Origin: Bradyrhizobium quebecense
GTDB taxonomy: Bacteria; Pseudomonadota; Alphaproteobacteria; Rhizobiales; Xanthobacteraceae
DNA length: 64,000 nt
Assembly (NCBI RefSeq): GCF_013373795.3
Contig: NZ_CP088022.1
Span: 1,674,001 to 1,738,000 of the forward strand
Direction: 5' to 3'
The position numbers and the translations under genes were made by a program. A model generated the notes under the pieces. The model worked only from the letters and a program-made list of their open reading frames with translations. It was not told where the DNA came from and ran no database searches. Every line of letters starts with the position of its first letter. Positions within the stretch are counted from its first letter, which is position 1. Of this stretch, positions 8,177 through 15,906 are shown one piece after another.

Positions 8177-9517
8177 CTATCGGGAAATCGGGCTGGTGAA
8201 GTCCTGGCCGCTCGCTTGTTCAGTCCCGGAGGGGCGTGATCTAAGCAGTTCCGCGGCGGCCTGGTCGTTCGACGTGATGCCGGCCGGCATCTCAGTCTTG
8301 ATGTCGATGACGTCTCCAGGCTCAACGGGCGTCGTCTCGTCGGCATCCGATACGACGGCGTGACCGTTCCGCATGCGCGTGATGCTGATCAAATGCTTGG
8401 CGCCGGCGCCGCCGCCGACGTTGCGCCATCTGGCGTCGCGGATCGCGATGGCCGCGGGCAGCGTGATGTCGAGGTCGTTGAGCTGATCGCGCGTCTGCTG
8501 CAGTTCGGTCGCGACCTGGCGCTTGAATGCCGCGTCAACCTCCTTGATCCTGAAATCCACGTTTCCCGCATCGACCTGCAGCCGGGAGACGTCCGAGAGC
8601 AATCGCCAGACCGTTGCTTCCTGGTTTGCCTCGAGGACGCGGTAATTGAAGTCGTTGTTCTGTGTCCCCAACCCTTGTCGGAGAAGGTTGCCATATCGAT
8701 CGATTTGCTGACGGATCAGGTCGAGCTGCTTCTTGCCGGCATTGCCCTGTTCGCTGTTGGCCTCGATCTGCTCCTTTAGCAGCGGCTTTTGCGACCGGAG
8801 CAGGTCGATCTGCCCCTGCAGGATCGTAGCCTGGATCCTGAAGACGTCCTGCTCGCTTCCGATGATCCGGAGCGTGTCCTTGTCGTTGGCCGCGTTGCCA
8901 AGATCCGGCGGAGCGAAGCTGTCCTTTCCGTCGCGCTGCGCCTCGAGACGAGCCTGGCGGATGAGCATGGTGCGCTTCTGGTTCGTGAGCTGGCGGACAC
9001 GTTCTTCCGCTAACAGATAGTCGGAGAGTGCGGTCTGGCGCAGTGCGTCGACGGGGCCATATCCTCCAGCGAGCGCCACGGCGCTCTGCGTCGTACTGCC
9101 GTAGCGGAAGGGATAAGCGCCCGGCAGCCGCACGTCGCCCAGCACATAGAGCGGCCGCAGTTCGGCGATGCGCACGCCGACCGATCGTGTCCGAAGAAGT
9201 CCTTCGGCAAGAAGTTTGTCGTTGATCCGCTCTTGGCATTCAAACACTGTCAGGTCCTTGACCTCGATGGCCGCAGCAAGGGGAAGGCTGATGGTGCCGG
9301 CATCATCGATCAGGACGTCACCCGAGAGTTCAGGCTGCCCGAAGACGGTTACCGTGATGCGGTCACCTGGCGCAAGACGGTAGGTTGTCTGTCCTGCCGG
9401 CGCCACACCTGCGCACAACAGGACGGAAAGGCACGCCGCCGACAACGATGTCAGCAAGCGTCGGATCGGCGTCGACGGGCTGGTACCGGAAGCAATCGGT
9501 CGCTGATCACTGTCCAC
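8177..9517 (-). CDS. Polysaccharide export protein, ExoF-like (Poly_export and SLBB domains)
   Basis: After a signal peptide (RRLLTSLSAACLSVLLCAGVA) comes the polysaccharide export motif TTYRLAPGDRITVTVFG, with QPELSGDVLIDDAGTISLPL. An SLBB-like segment follows (PLYVLGDVRLPGAYPFRYGST). A long helical, probably coiled-coil region (about residues 170-360) is typical of rhizobial ExoF proteins and absent from Wza. The likely role is periplasmic and outer-membrane passage of the EPS. I chose the GTG at 9515-9517 because GGAG sits 6 bases upstream. An ATG at 9562 has no clear ribosome site, and the frame to 9613 would overlap the conserved regulatory module. The start remains uncertain; the end is firm. 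Confidence 0.85.
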   Translation of the reverse strand: MDSDQRPIASGTSPSTPIRRLLTSLSAACLSVLLCAGVAPAGQTTYRLAPGDRITVTVFGQPELSGDVLIDDAGTISLPLAAAIEVKDLTVFECQERINDKLLAEGLLRTRSVGVRIAELRPLYVLGDVRLPGAYPFRYGSTTQSAVALAGGYGPVDALRQTALSDYLLAEERVRQLTNQKRTMLIRQARLEAQRDGKDSFAPPDLGNAANDKDTLRIIGSEQDVFRIQATILQGQIDLLRSQKPLLKEQIEANSEQGNAGKKQLDLIRQQIDRYGNLLRQGLGTQNNDFNYRVLEANQEATVWRLLSDVSRLQVDAGNVDFRIKEVDAAFKRQVATELQQTRDQLNDLDITLPAAIAIRDARWRNVGGGAGAKHLISITRMRNGHAVVSDADETTPVEPGDVIDIKTEMPAGITSNDQAAAELLRSRPSGTEQASGQDFTSPISR

Positions 9518-9578
9518 GAATAACTCCACGCGCGGCCAGCTGGATTCGCGCAGACGCTCCATGGCCGGCAGCGTCAAG

Positions 9579-9656
9579 ACTAGTGGTTGCGTGGGCCAAG
9601 TGCAGAAAAACACGGGCTAATGACGCGCGCGTCGGCGGTACTTCACTGGTGGTACC
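9579..9656 (+). promoter_or_regulatory. EPS intergenic module, copy 2 (three boxes)
   Basis: Box A ACTAGTGGTTGCGT (9579-9592), box B AAACACGGGCTA (9608-9619) and box C GGTACTTCACTGGTGGTACC (9637-9656) match copy 1 at 1944-2022. Boxes A and B are identical in both copies. The box starts are 29 bp apart. Box C is a 20-bp dyad with perfect 5-bp ends (GGTAC and GTACC). It lies between the divergent ExoF-like and UDP-xylose synthase-like genes. The even spacing of nearly three helical turns would place all boxes on similar DNA faces. Confidence 0.65.
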
Positions 9657-9790
9657 TCCGGATTCGAGCCGGATAGCTCCTATTCGTTGCGGCTTATCCA
9701 TGAGCGCGACTGTTGGCGGCCTGTCGGCTCCCTCAAGATCGGGAATGCCGGAGACCGTCCGGCGGACATGCAAACCGGCGGAGACGCAGC

Positions 9791-10771
9791 TTGAAAAGAC
9801 GTGTTCTGGTCACGGGCGGGGCTGGATTCCTCGGCTCACATTTGTGCGCGCGACTGCTGAAGCAGGAATGCGAGGTGCTTTGCGTCGACAATTTCTTCAC
9901 CGGGATGCGTCGGAACATCGAACCGCTTCTCGGCGAGCCGGCATTCGAGGTCATGCGGCACGACGTCACGTTCCCACTCTATGTCGAGGTCGACGAGATC
10001 TACAACCTCGCGTGCCCGGCATCGCCAATTCACTACCAGCGCGACCCGATCCAGACCACGAAGACGAGCGTGCTTGGCGCGATCAATATGCTGGGCCTCG
10101 CCAAGCGGCTGCATGCCCGTATCCTTCAGGCGTCGACCAGCGAGGTCTATGGCGATCCAGATGTCCATCCCCAGACCGAGGACTACTGTGGCATCGTCAA
10201 CATCGCGGGACCGCGAGCCTGTTACGACGAGGCAAAGCGCTGCACGGAGACGCTGTTCTACGATTACCGGCGGCAGCATCGGCTGGATATTCGCGTCGCC
10301 CGCATCTTCAACACCTACGGTCCGAACATGCATCCGCAGGACGGCCGCGTCGTGTCCAGCTTCATCGTGCAGGCGCTCAGAGGCGAACCGATCACGGTCT
10401 TCGGGACGGGAATGCAAACGCGATCGTTCTGCTACGTCGACGACTTGATCGATGGCTTGACGCGGTTGATGAACGCGCCGGCGGACGTTGAAGGATCGGT
10501 CAATCTCGGCAATCCTACCGAGATGACCATGTGCGAACTCGCCGAGCTCATCATCTCGCTGACGGGGTCGCGCTCCAGGCTCGAGTTCCGGCCGTTGCCG
10601 CAGGACGATCCGCGTCAGCGTCGGCCTGACATTTCCCGCGCGCGTGAGCTTCTGCATTGGGCGCCGGTCGTGAGCGTGAACGAAGGACTGAGCAGGACCA
10701 TCGCCTATTTCGACAACCTGCTGTCCGACCCGCGCGAAGCTGACAAGCTCGTGTGGAAGATGCCCCAGTGA
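9791..10771 (+). CDS. UDP-glucuronate decarboxylase (UDP-xylose synthase)-like
   Basis: This extended SDR (326 residues) starts with the NAD-binding motif [11 protein letters not shown]. It contains [20 protein letters not shown], the signature of UDP-glucuronate decarboxylases, and [16 protein letters not shown]. The catalytic tyrosine and lysine are in CYDEAKR. It should convert UDP-glucuronate to UDP-xylose in the cytoplasm, giving a pentose donor for the EPS. The start is the TTG at 9791, preceded by GGAG 7 bases upstream and followed directly by [12 protein letters not shown]; the frame is open back to 9713 but that extension is low-complexity arginine-rich sequence. It is the first gene of a plus-strand operon reaching 19850 and overlaps the next gene. 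Confidence 0.92.
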   Translation: MKRRVLVTGGAGFLGSHLCARLLKQECEVLCVDNFFTGMRRNIEPLLGEPAFEVMRHDVTFPLYVEVDEIYNLACPASPIHYQRDPIQTTKTSVLGAINMLGLAKRLHARILQASTSEVYGDPDVHPQTEDYCGIVNIAGPRACYDEAKRCTETLFYDYRRQHRLDIRVARIFNTYGPNMHPQDGRVVSSFIVQALRGEPITVFGTGMQTRSFCYVDDLIDGLTRLMNAPADVEGSVNLGNPTEMTMCELAELIISLTGSRSRLEFRPLPQDDPRQRRPDISRARELLHWAPVVSVNEGLSRTIAYFDNLLSDPREADKLVWKMPQ

Positions 10772-11586
10772 GTCCCAGGGCAGACCCAGCGCTTGATCGT
10801 GGCGACGTGCTCGGTGTCAGCGTGAGCGCCATTACCATGGACGACGCAGTTGCAACGCTCGATCGCTGGATCGAAGGGCGACGCCGCGAATATGTCTGTG
10901 TCACGGGGGTGCACGGCGTGATGGAATGCCGATGCGATCCGTCGCTGCGCAAGATCCACGATGAGGCCGGCATGGTGACCCCGGATGGGATGCCGCTCGT
11001 GTACTTCCTGCGTCTTGTTGGCAAAAAGCGCACGCAACGGGTCTATGGACCGGACCTGATGCGAGCGATGACGGCGCTTTCCGCAACGCGGGGTTATCGG
11101 CAATTCTACTATGGCGGGGATGTCGGCCTTGCCGAGAAGCTCAAGGAAACCCTGGTTCGCTCCGCTTCGGGCCTGCAGGTGGTGGGCACCTTCTCGCCGC
11201 CGTTTCGCGCACTGACGCCGGAGGAAGACCGCGCGATTGTCGACATGATCAATGCCGCGCGGCCGGACATTGTCTGGGTCGGCCTGAGCACGCCGAAGCA
11301 GGAGCGGTGGATGGCGGCGCATCGCGGGCAGATCGAGGCGCCGGTGATGATCGGTGTCGGCGCGGCATTCGACTTCCTCGCGGGAACCAAGCGTCAGGCG
11401 CCGCTGTGGATGCAGCGTCATGGCCTCGAATGGCTGTTCCGGCTGTGCTCGGAGCCGAAGCGTCTGTGGCGGCGCTACGCCTACATCGTCCCGGGATTCT
11501 CCTGCCTTGCGGCGGGTGAGCTATTACGACGCGCCATGCAAGGTCGAAAGTCGACCGGCGCGATGCCGTCGCGTGAGGCCGGGTGA
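10768..11586 (+). CDS. WecB/TagA/CpsF-family glycosyltransferase (GT26)
   Basis: The 272-residue protein shows the full family pattern: [19 protein letters not shown] at the N-terminus, [32 protein letters not shown], and [14 protein letters not shown] with [11 protein letters not shown] near the end. These enzymes transfer N-acetyl-hexosamine-type sugars to a lipid-linked acceptor on the inner face of the membrane. I take the GTG at 10768 as start because it overlaps the stop of the previous gene (GTGA) and has GGAAG about 8 bases upstream, so translation is probably coupled. A GTG at 10753 is possible. The specific sugar is not known. Confidence 0.9.
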   Translation: MSPRADPALDRGDVLGVSVSAITMDDAVATLDRWIEGRRREYVCVTGVHGVMECRCDPSLRKIHDEAGMVTPDGMPLVYFLRLVGKKRTQRVYGPDLMRAMTALSATRGYRQFYYGGDVGLAEKLKETLVRSASGLQVVGTFSPPFRALTPEEDRAIVDMINAARPDIVWVGLSTPKQERWMAAHRGQIEAPVMIGVGAAFDFLAGTKRQAPLWMQRHGLEWLFRLCSEPKRLWRRYAYIVPGFSCLAAGELLRRAMQGRKSTGAMPSREAG

Positions 11587-11599
11587 GTCGAAGGTTGGA

Positions 11600-13885
11600 A
11601 TGCAGAAAATCGGAGTGAAAGACCGCCCCTCGGCGCTTGGTGTGGACCGCAATGCGCTCCCGCATCCGGAGCGCCACGTTCTGCAAGAACCCGCAAGCCG
11701 GAGCGCCACAGCGTGGGCGGCGATCACGCGCATCATCTTCGGAACGCACGCCCTGGCGTTGGCGGATCAGGCGGTCGTGAGCGGCACCAGCCTTCTGTCG
11801 ACGGTGCTGGTCGGTCGTTTCACCCAGCCCAGCCAACTCGGCATCTACGCCATTGGTCTGTCCGTATTGGGATTTGTGCTCGCGGTGCAGGACGCCCTCA
11901 TCCTGATGCCTTATACGATTCAGCGGCACCGCTCGTCGCGAACCCCGGCGCAGCATGCCGGGCTCTCGCTGCTGCACAGCGTGTGGTTGTCCGCGGCCGC
12001 CATTGTCGTGCTGGCCATCGTGGCTGTTGCGATGATCGCGCTATGGGCCGCGAACGATTTGACCTGGCTGGTCTGCACGTTGGTGCTGACCGTTCCGTTC
12101 GCATTGCAGAGGGAGTTCAATCGAACGTATGCATTTGCGCATTTGAATGTGGCGAATGCCCTGATCCTTGATGCCGGCGTGGCCGCGGTGCAACTGCCTG
12201 TGCTGGCCTGGCTCGGATGGACCGACAGGATGTCCGCTGTCAATGCCTCCCTCGCACTGGCGGGCGGCTGCGCGTTGACGAGCCTCGTCTGGCTCTACCT
12301 GGCACGACAGAATTTTTCGATTCCGACAGGCCGCGTGCGGCAGGCGACCGCGGAGAGCTGGCGACTTGGCAAATGGCTTTGTGCCGGACAGATCACGGTC
12401 ACGATCCAGAGCTACGTCAGCTACTGGGTGCTGCCGCTGTTGGTCAGCTTGGCGGAAACCGGCGTTTTCGCAGCCTGCAACAGTATCGCGTCTGTGGCCA
12501 ACCCATTGTTGAGCGCATTCCGCAACACGCTGACGCCGCGCTCGGTCCTTGCTTTCAAGGAGGGGGGAGTCGAGAGACTGCGCCGTCAAGCGTCGCGTGA
12601 CGCGCTTCTGCTTGTCGGTGTCATGTCGCTGTTCTGGGTCATGATTCTTTTCAGCGGCGACTTCCTGATGAGGCTGATCTACCACGATCACGGATACGAC
12701 GGGCGGGGCGACGTCGTGACGATCCTGGCGCTGGCCGTGCTTGCGACTGCCGCGGGGGCGTCGGCCTCCAACGCAATGGCAAGCATGGAACGGCCGCGGG
12801 CGGTCGTGGTGGCGACGTCGGTCGGAGCCTTCGTCACGGCGACGGCGGTCTGGGCGTTTACCGCCGAATGGGGATTGCTCGGAGCTGCTTACGGGATATT
12901 GGCCGGGAGCGTTGCGGGATCGGCGGCCCGCTGGGTCGCATTCCTGACGGTCGCAGCCCGGCCCGGTCCTGCGGATCACGTTCGCGCTCCGATCGCGCAG
13001 GTCCTGCAGCAACTCGCGCAACCGAACCCGGCTGTCGATTGGGACATCAGGCAGATCGGAGAAGGATTCCAGGGCCGGATCTACGGCATCCGTACAGGCA
13101 GGGACCATGCGATCTGGCAAGGATATCGCGATCTGGCGGTCAAGCTCTATCCCGACGAGCCGGCCGCGGTCGAAACGGCAAAACGGCAGTTCGATGCCCA
13201 GATGCGGCTGCACGGCTCGGTCGACGGCAGGACGGTTCATGACTGGACGTTACGCGCGCCATTGCCGCTTCATGTCTCCGAAACGCCGCCGGCCCTGGTG
13301 ATGACGATGGCTGCCGGCACCGACCTCAACAAGTTCCTTGCCGCCCTTAGCGATCAGCCTCCCGAAGTGCTGGCGGCCATGGCCCGTGTTCTTGTCACCG
13401 TGTTGCGGCCGCACTGGGCCACGGGGAGTCCCCACGGTGATCTCTGCCTTCAGAACATCCTTTACGATCCCGCGCAACGCATTCTCACGCTCGTCGATGC
13501 CGACAAGCCGGCTTGCGTCGGTGTCGTATTCAACCAACGTTACCCGGCGGCCTATGACCTGGCCGGCCTGCTTTGCGATGTGGCGACCGATATTCGTACC
13601 GTGGATCGGCGCGTGGCCCTGAGCAAGCGGACGTTTGTAGAAAGCGTGTTGTCGGCCTTCCTGACAATGATGGAAGCACCGGAACAGGAGCCGGAGCTGA
13701 TCGCGGAAATCCGCGCCTTTGCGCGAGCGGAGCTCAAGTTGCTCGACCTGCGATGGTCGCCGCGAGGGCTTTTCCGCTTGATTCAGCGAAGCATCGCGAT
13801 GCCCCGCATCGATCGGATGCTCGCCGCCGCTCAGGCGAACGTCCGGATGCGTCATCGCTTGAGCGTGGTGGGAGGCGGGTCATGA
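11600..13885 (+). CDS. Wzx-type flippase fused to a C-terminal kinase-like domain
   Basis: Residues ~50-465 form about 12 to 14 membrane segments (for example LLVGVMSLFWVMILFSGDFLM) in the order expected of the MOP/Wzx lipid-linked oligosaccharide flippases. Residues ~479-761 are soluble and look like a protein-kinase/phosphotransferase fold: a glycine loop GEGFQGRIYGI, a lysine in LAVKLY (~514), a catalytic-loop-like HGDLCLQNILYD (~611), and LVDADKPA in place of the DFG segment. The core residues K, HGD/N and D are present, so the domain may be active. ATG 11600 is chosen as the first plausible start after the previous gene. A flippase-kinase fusion suggests control of, or phosphorylation coupled to, flipping. 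The fusion is seen; its purpose is inference. Confidence 0.85.
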   Translation: MQKIGVKDRPSALGVDRNALPHPERHVLQEPASRSATAWAAITRIIFGTHALALADQAVVSGTSLLSTVLVGRFTQPSQLGIYAIGLSVLGFVLAVQDALILMPYTIQRHRSSRTPAQHAGLSLLHSVWLSAAAIVVLAIVAVAMIALWAANDLTWLVCTLVLTVPFALQREFNRTYAFAHLNVANALILDAGVAAVQLPVLAWLGWTDRMSAVNASLALAGGCALTSLVWLYLARQNFSIPTGRVRQATAESWRLGKWLCAGQITVTIQSYVSYWVLPLLVSLAETGVFAACNSIASVANPLLSAFRNTLTPRSVLAFKEGGVERLRRQASRDALLLVGVMSLFWVMILFSGDFLMRLIYHDHGYDGRGDVVTILALAVLATAAGASASNAMASMERPRAVVVATSVGAFVTATAVWAFTAEWGLLGAAYGILAGSVAGSAARWVAFLTVAARPGPADHVRAPIAQVLQQLAQPNPAVDWDIRQIGEGFQGRIYGIRTGRDHAIWQGYRDLAVKLYPDEPAAVETAKRQFDAQMRLHGSVDGRTVHDWTLRAPLPLHVSETPPALVMTMAAGTDLNKFLAALSDQPPEVLAAMARVLVTVLRPHWATGSPHGDLCLQNILYDPAQRILTLVDADKPACVGVVFNQRYPAAYDLAGLLCDVATDIRTVDRRVALSKRTFVESVLSAFLTMMEAPEQEPELIAEIRAFARAELKLLDLRWSPRGLFRLIQRSIAMPRIDRMLAAAQANVRMRHRLSVVGGGS

Positions 13886-14679
13886 CGTTGCCGGCCTACA
13901 TCACAACCAGTTGGGATGATGGCCATCCCCTGGATCATCGCGTGGCCGCATTGCTCTCAAAGTACGGACTGGAGGGCACCTTCTACGTACCCGCGACGAC
14001 GAGCGAACGACAGACCATGTCCGCCATGCAGCTGCGCGCGCTGGGCAAGGGCTTCGAGATCGGCGCGCACACGCTCCACCATGTCGATTTGACGTCCGTG
14101 ACGACAGAAACGGCCTCGCAGGAGATCGCCGATTCCAAGGCCTGGATCGAAGACAGCACGGGTGTTCGCTGCGAGTGCTTCTGCCCGCCGATCGGCCGCT
14201 ACCGCAAGGAGCATGTGCGCATGGTCCAGCGAGCGGGATATATCGGCCTGCGCACCGTCGAGCTTCTTGCGCTCGGCTTTCCGCGACCGTTAGCCGGCCT
14301 GTTGCAAATACCGACGACCGTCCAGGCGTTTCCGCACCGCCGTTCCACTCTGGCGAGGAACGCGATCAAGCGGATGGCCTTCGGTAACATCTGGCGCTAC
14401 CTCCGTCACGGCCGCGCGACAGAATGGCCCGCGCTCGCGGAATCGCTGCTGTCTCAGGTCGTTGCGCGCGGCGGCGTCTTCCATCTCTGGGGACATTCCT
14501 GGGAGTTGGAGGAGTTCGACCAATGGCAGCGGCTGGACAGTGTCCTGCGCCTCATGGGGCAATTCACGCGGCAGGCGCCGGCTGTCAGCAACGGACAGCT
14601 CTGCCGCTTGCCGATACCGCCCGTCGCTGCGTCCGGTCAGGCGGTGGCCGCGGCGGAAGCTGCAGGAGGACGTCGATGA
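13882..14679 (+). CDS. Polysaccharide deacetylase (NodB homology, CE4)
   Basis: The 265-residue protein has NodB motif 1 as SWDDGHPLD (residues ~11-19) and motif 2 as HTLHHVDL, giving the Asp-His-His metal triad of carbohydrate esterase family 4. CPPIGRYRKEH matches the motif 3 position. It has no signal peptide, so it likely acts on a cytoplasmic or membrane-bound N-acetylated sugar intermediate. The start ATG overlaps the stop of the flippase-kinase gene (ATGA), and the gene itself overlaps the next one, so the operon is translationally coupled. Family call is strong; substrate unknown. Confidence 0.88.
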   Translation: MTLPAYITTSWDDGHPLDHRVAALLSKYGLEGTFYVPATTSERQTMSAMQLRALGKGFEIGAHTLHHVDLTSVTTETASQEIADSKAWIEDSTGVRCECFCPPIGRYRKEHVRMVQRAGYIGLRTVELLALGFPRPLAGLLQIPTTVQAFPHRRSTLARNAIKRMAFGNIWRYLRHGRATEWPALAESLLSQVVARGGVFHLWGHSWELEEFDQWQRLDSVLRLMGQFTRQAPAVSNGQLCRLPIPPVAASGQAVAAAEAAGGRR

Positions 14680-15878
14680 ACATTCTCGTGGCGCACAATT
14701 TCTACAAGCTCGCCGGCGGCGAGGACCAATGCGTCGCGGCCGAGGTTGCGCTGCTCAGGGCGCACGGCCACGAGGTGACGCAGTATTGCCTCTCCAACGA
14801 CACTATCGACGACATGGGGCGTCTGCAGCTCGCGGGCCGCACGATCTGGAGCCGGCAGACCATTGTCGAACTGCGGCGATTGATCCGTCTGCATCGACCG
14901 CAGGTCGTTCACTTCCACAACACGTTTCCACTTATGTCTCCGGCCGCCTATTACGCCGCGCATGCCGAGAGCGTTCCCGTGGTGCAGACGCTGCACAACT
15001 TCCGTCTTGTTTGCGTCAATGCGCTGCTGTTCCGCGATGGCAAGCCTTGTGAGGATTGCCTCGGCAAGGCGACGCCCTGGCGTGGCGTTGCGCACAATTG
15101 CTACCGGCATAGCACGGCGGCGAGCGCGACCGTCGCGGCGATGCTTGCGACTCATCGTCTGCTGGGGACCTGGCAGCACGCCGTCGATGCGTATGTCGCC
15201 CTGAGCGCATTCAGTCGCCGGAAGTTCATCGAAGGAGGGCTTCCCGCGGACAAGATCGTGGTAAAGCCCAACTTCCTTTATCCCGAGCCGCGTGTCGGCG
15301 TCGGCGATGGCGGCTACGCTGTCTATATCGGCCGGCTTTCCGAGGAAAAAGGCATTCAGGCGCTTCTCGAGGCCTGGCGGCGACTCGAAGTGCCGCTGAA
15401 GATCGTGGGCGACGGCCCGCTCGACGGGCTGGTTCGCGAGGCGGCCGCCCGTAACGCGGTGATCGAACGGTTGCACGGCGTGCCCCACGACGACGTCTAC
15501 GAACTGATCGGTGCCGCGGCGGTGTTGATCCTGCCATCGCAATGTTACGAGGGAGCTCTTCCTCGTGTCGTGATCGAAGCGTTCGCCAAGGGCACACCCG
15601 TTATCGTTCCTCGGCATGGCGCGATGGCCGACATCGTCGATGGGCGCAACGGCGCGTGCTTTGCAGCAGGCGATGCAGACGATCTCGCGGCATGTGTGCG
15701 CACCCTCTGGTCAGAGGCATCCGCACTGACTGAGATGCGCCGTGCTGCGCGGGAGACGTTTGACCGGCATTTCACCGCTGAAGCCAACTACCAGGCGCTG
15801 ATGGCGGTCTATGCACGCGCGATCGATCAATATGCCCGACATGATTTGTCCGAAATCGAGGCGGGTTCGGCAGCGTAA
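14676..15878 (+). CDS. Glycosyltransferase family 4
   Basis: This 400-residue GT-B enzyme begins MNILVAHNFYKLAGGEDQCV and continues RPQVVHFHNTFPLMSPAAYY, a pattern of GT4 enzymes of O-antigen clusters. A cysteine-rich segment (CEDCLGKATPWRGVAHNCYR) lies mid-way. The C-terminal donor domain has AVYIGRLSEEKGIQALLEAW and the EGALPRVVIEAFAKGTPVIV motif with two glutamates. An excellent ribosome site (AGGAGG) precedes the ATG, which overlaps the previous stop. It is expected to extend the lipid-linked EPS repeat in the cytoplasm. The donor sugar cannot be assigned. Confidence 0.9.
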   Translation: MNILVAHNFYKLAGGEDQCVAAEVALLRAHGHEVTQYCLSNDTIDDMGRLQLAGRTIWSRQTIVELRRLIRLHRPQVVHFHNTFPLMSPAAYYAAHAESVPVVQTLHNFRLVCVNALLFRDGKPCEDCLGKATPWRGVAHNCYRHSTAASATVAAMLATHRLLGTWQHAVDAYVALSAFSRRKFIEGGLPADKIVVKPNFLYPEPRVGVGDGGYAVYIGRLSEEKGIQALLEAWRRLEVPLKIVGDGPLDGLVREAAARNAVIERLHGVPHDDVYELIGAAAVLILPSQCYEGALPRVVIEAFAKGTPVIVPRHGAMADIVDGRNGACFAAGDADDLAACVRTLWSEASALTEMRRAARETFDRHFTAEANYQALMAVYARAIDQYARHDLSEIEAGSAA

Positions 15879-15906
15879 CCATTCAGGAACCGGAGCCGAA
15901 ATAGCG

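Noticed and set aside
9518..9613. Extended N-terminus of the ExoF-like protein
   Set aside because: The extension would be encoded by the conserved regulatory module and precedes the signal peptide by an unusual length; a GTG with a good ribosome site lies at 9517.
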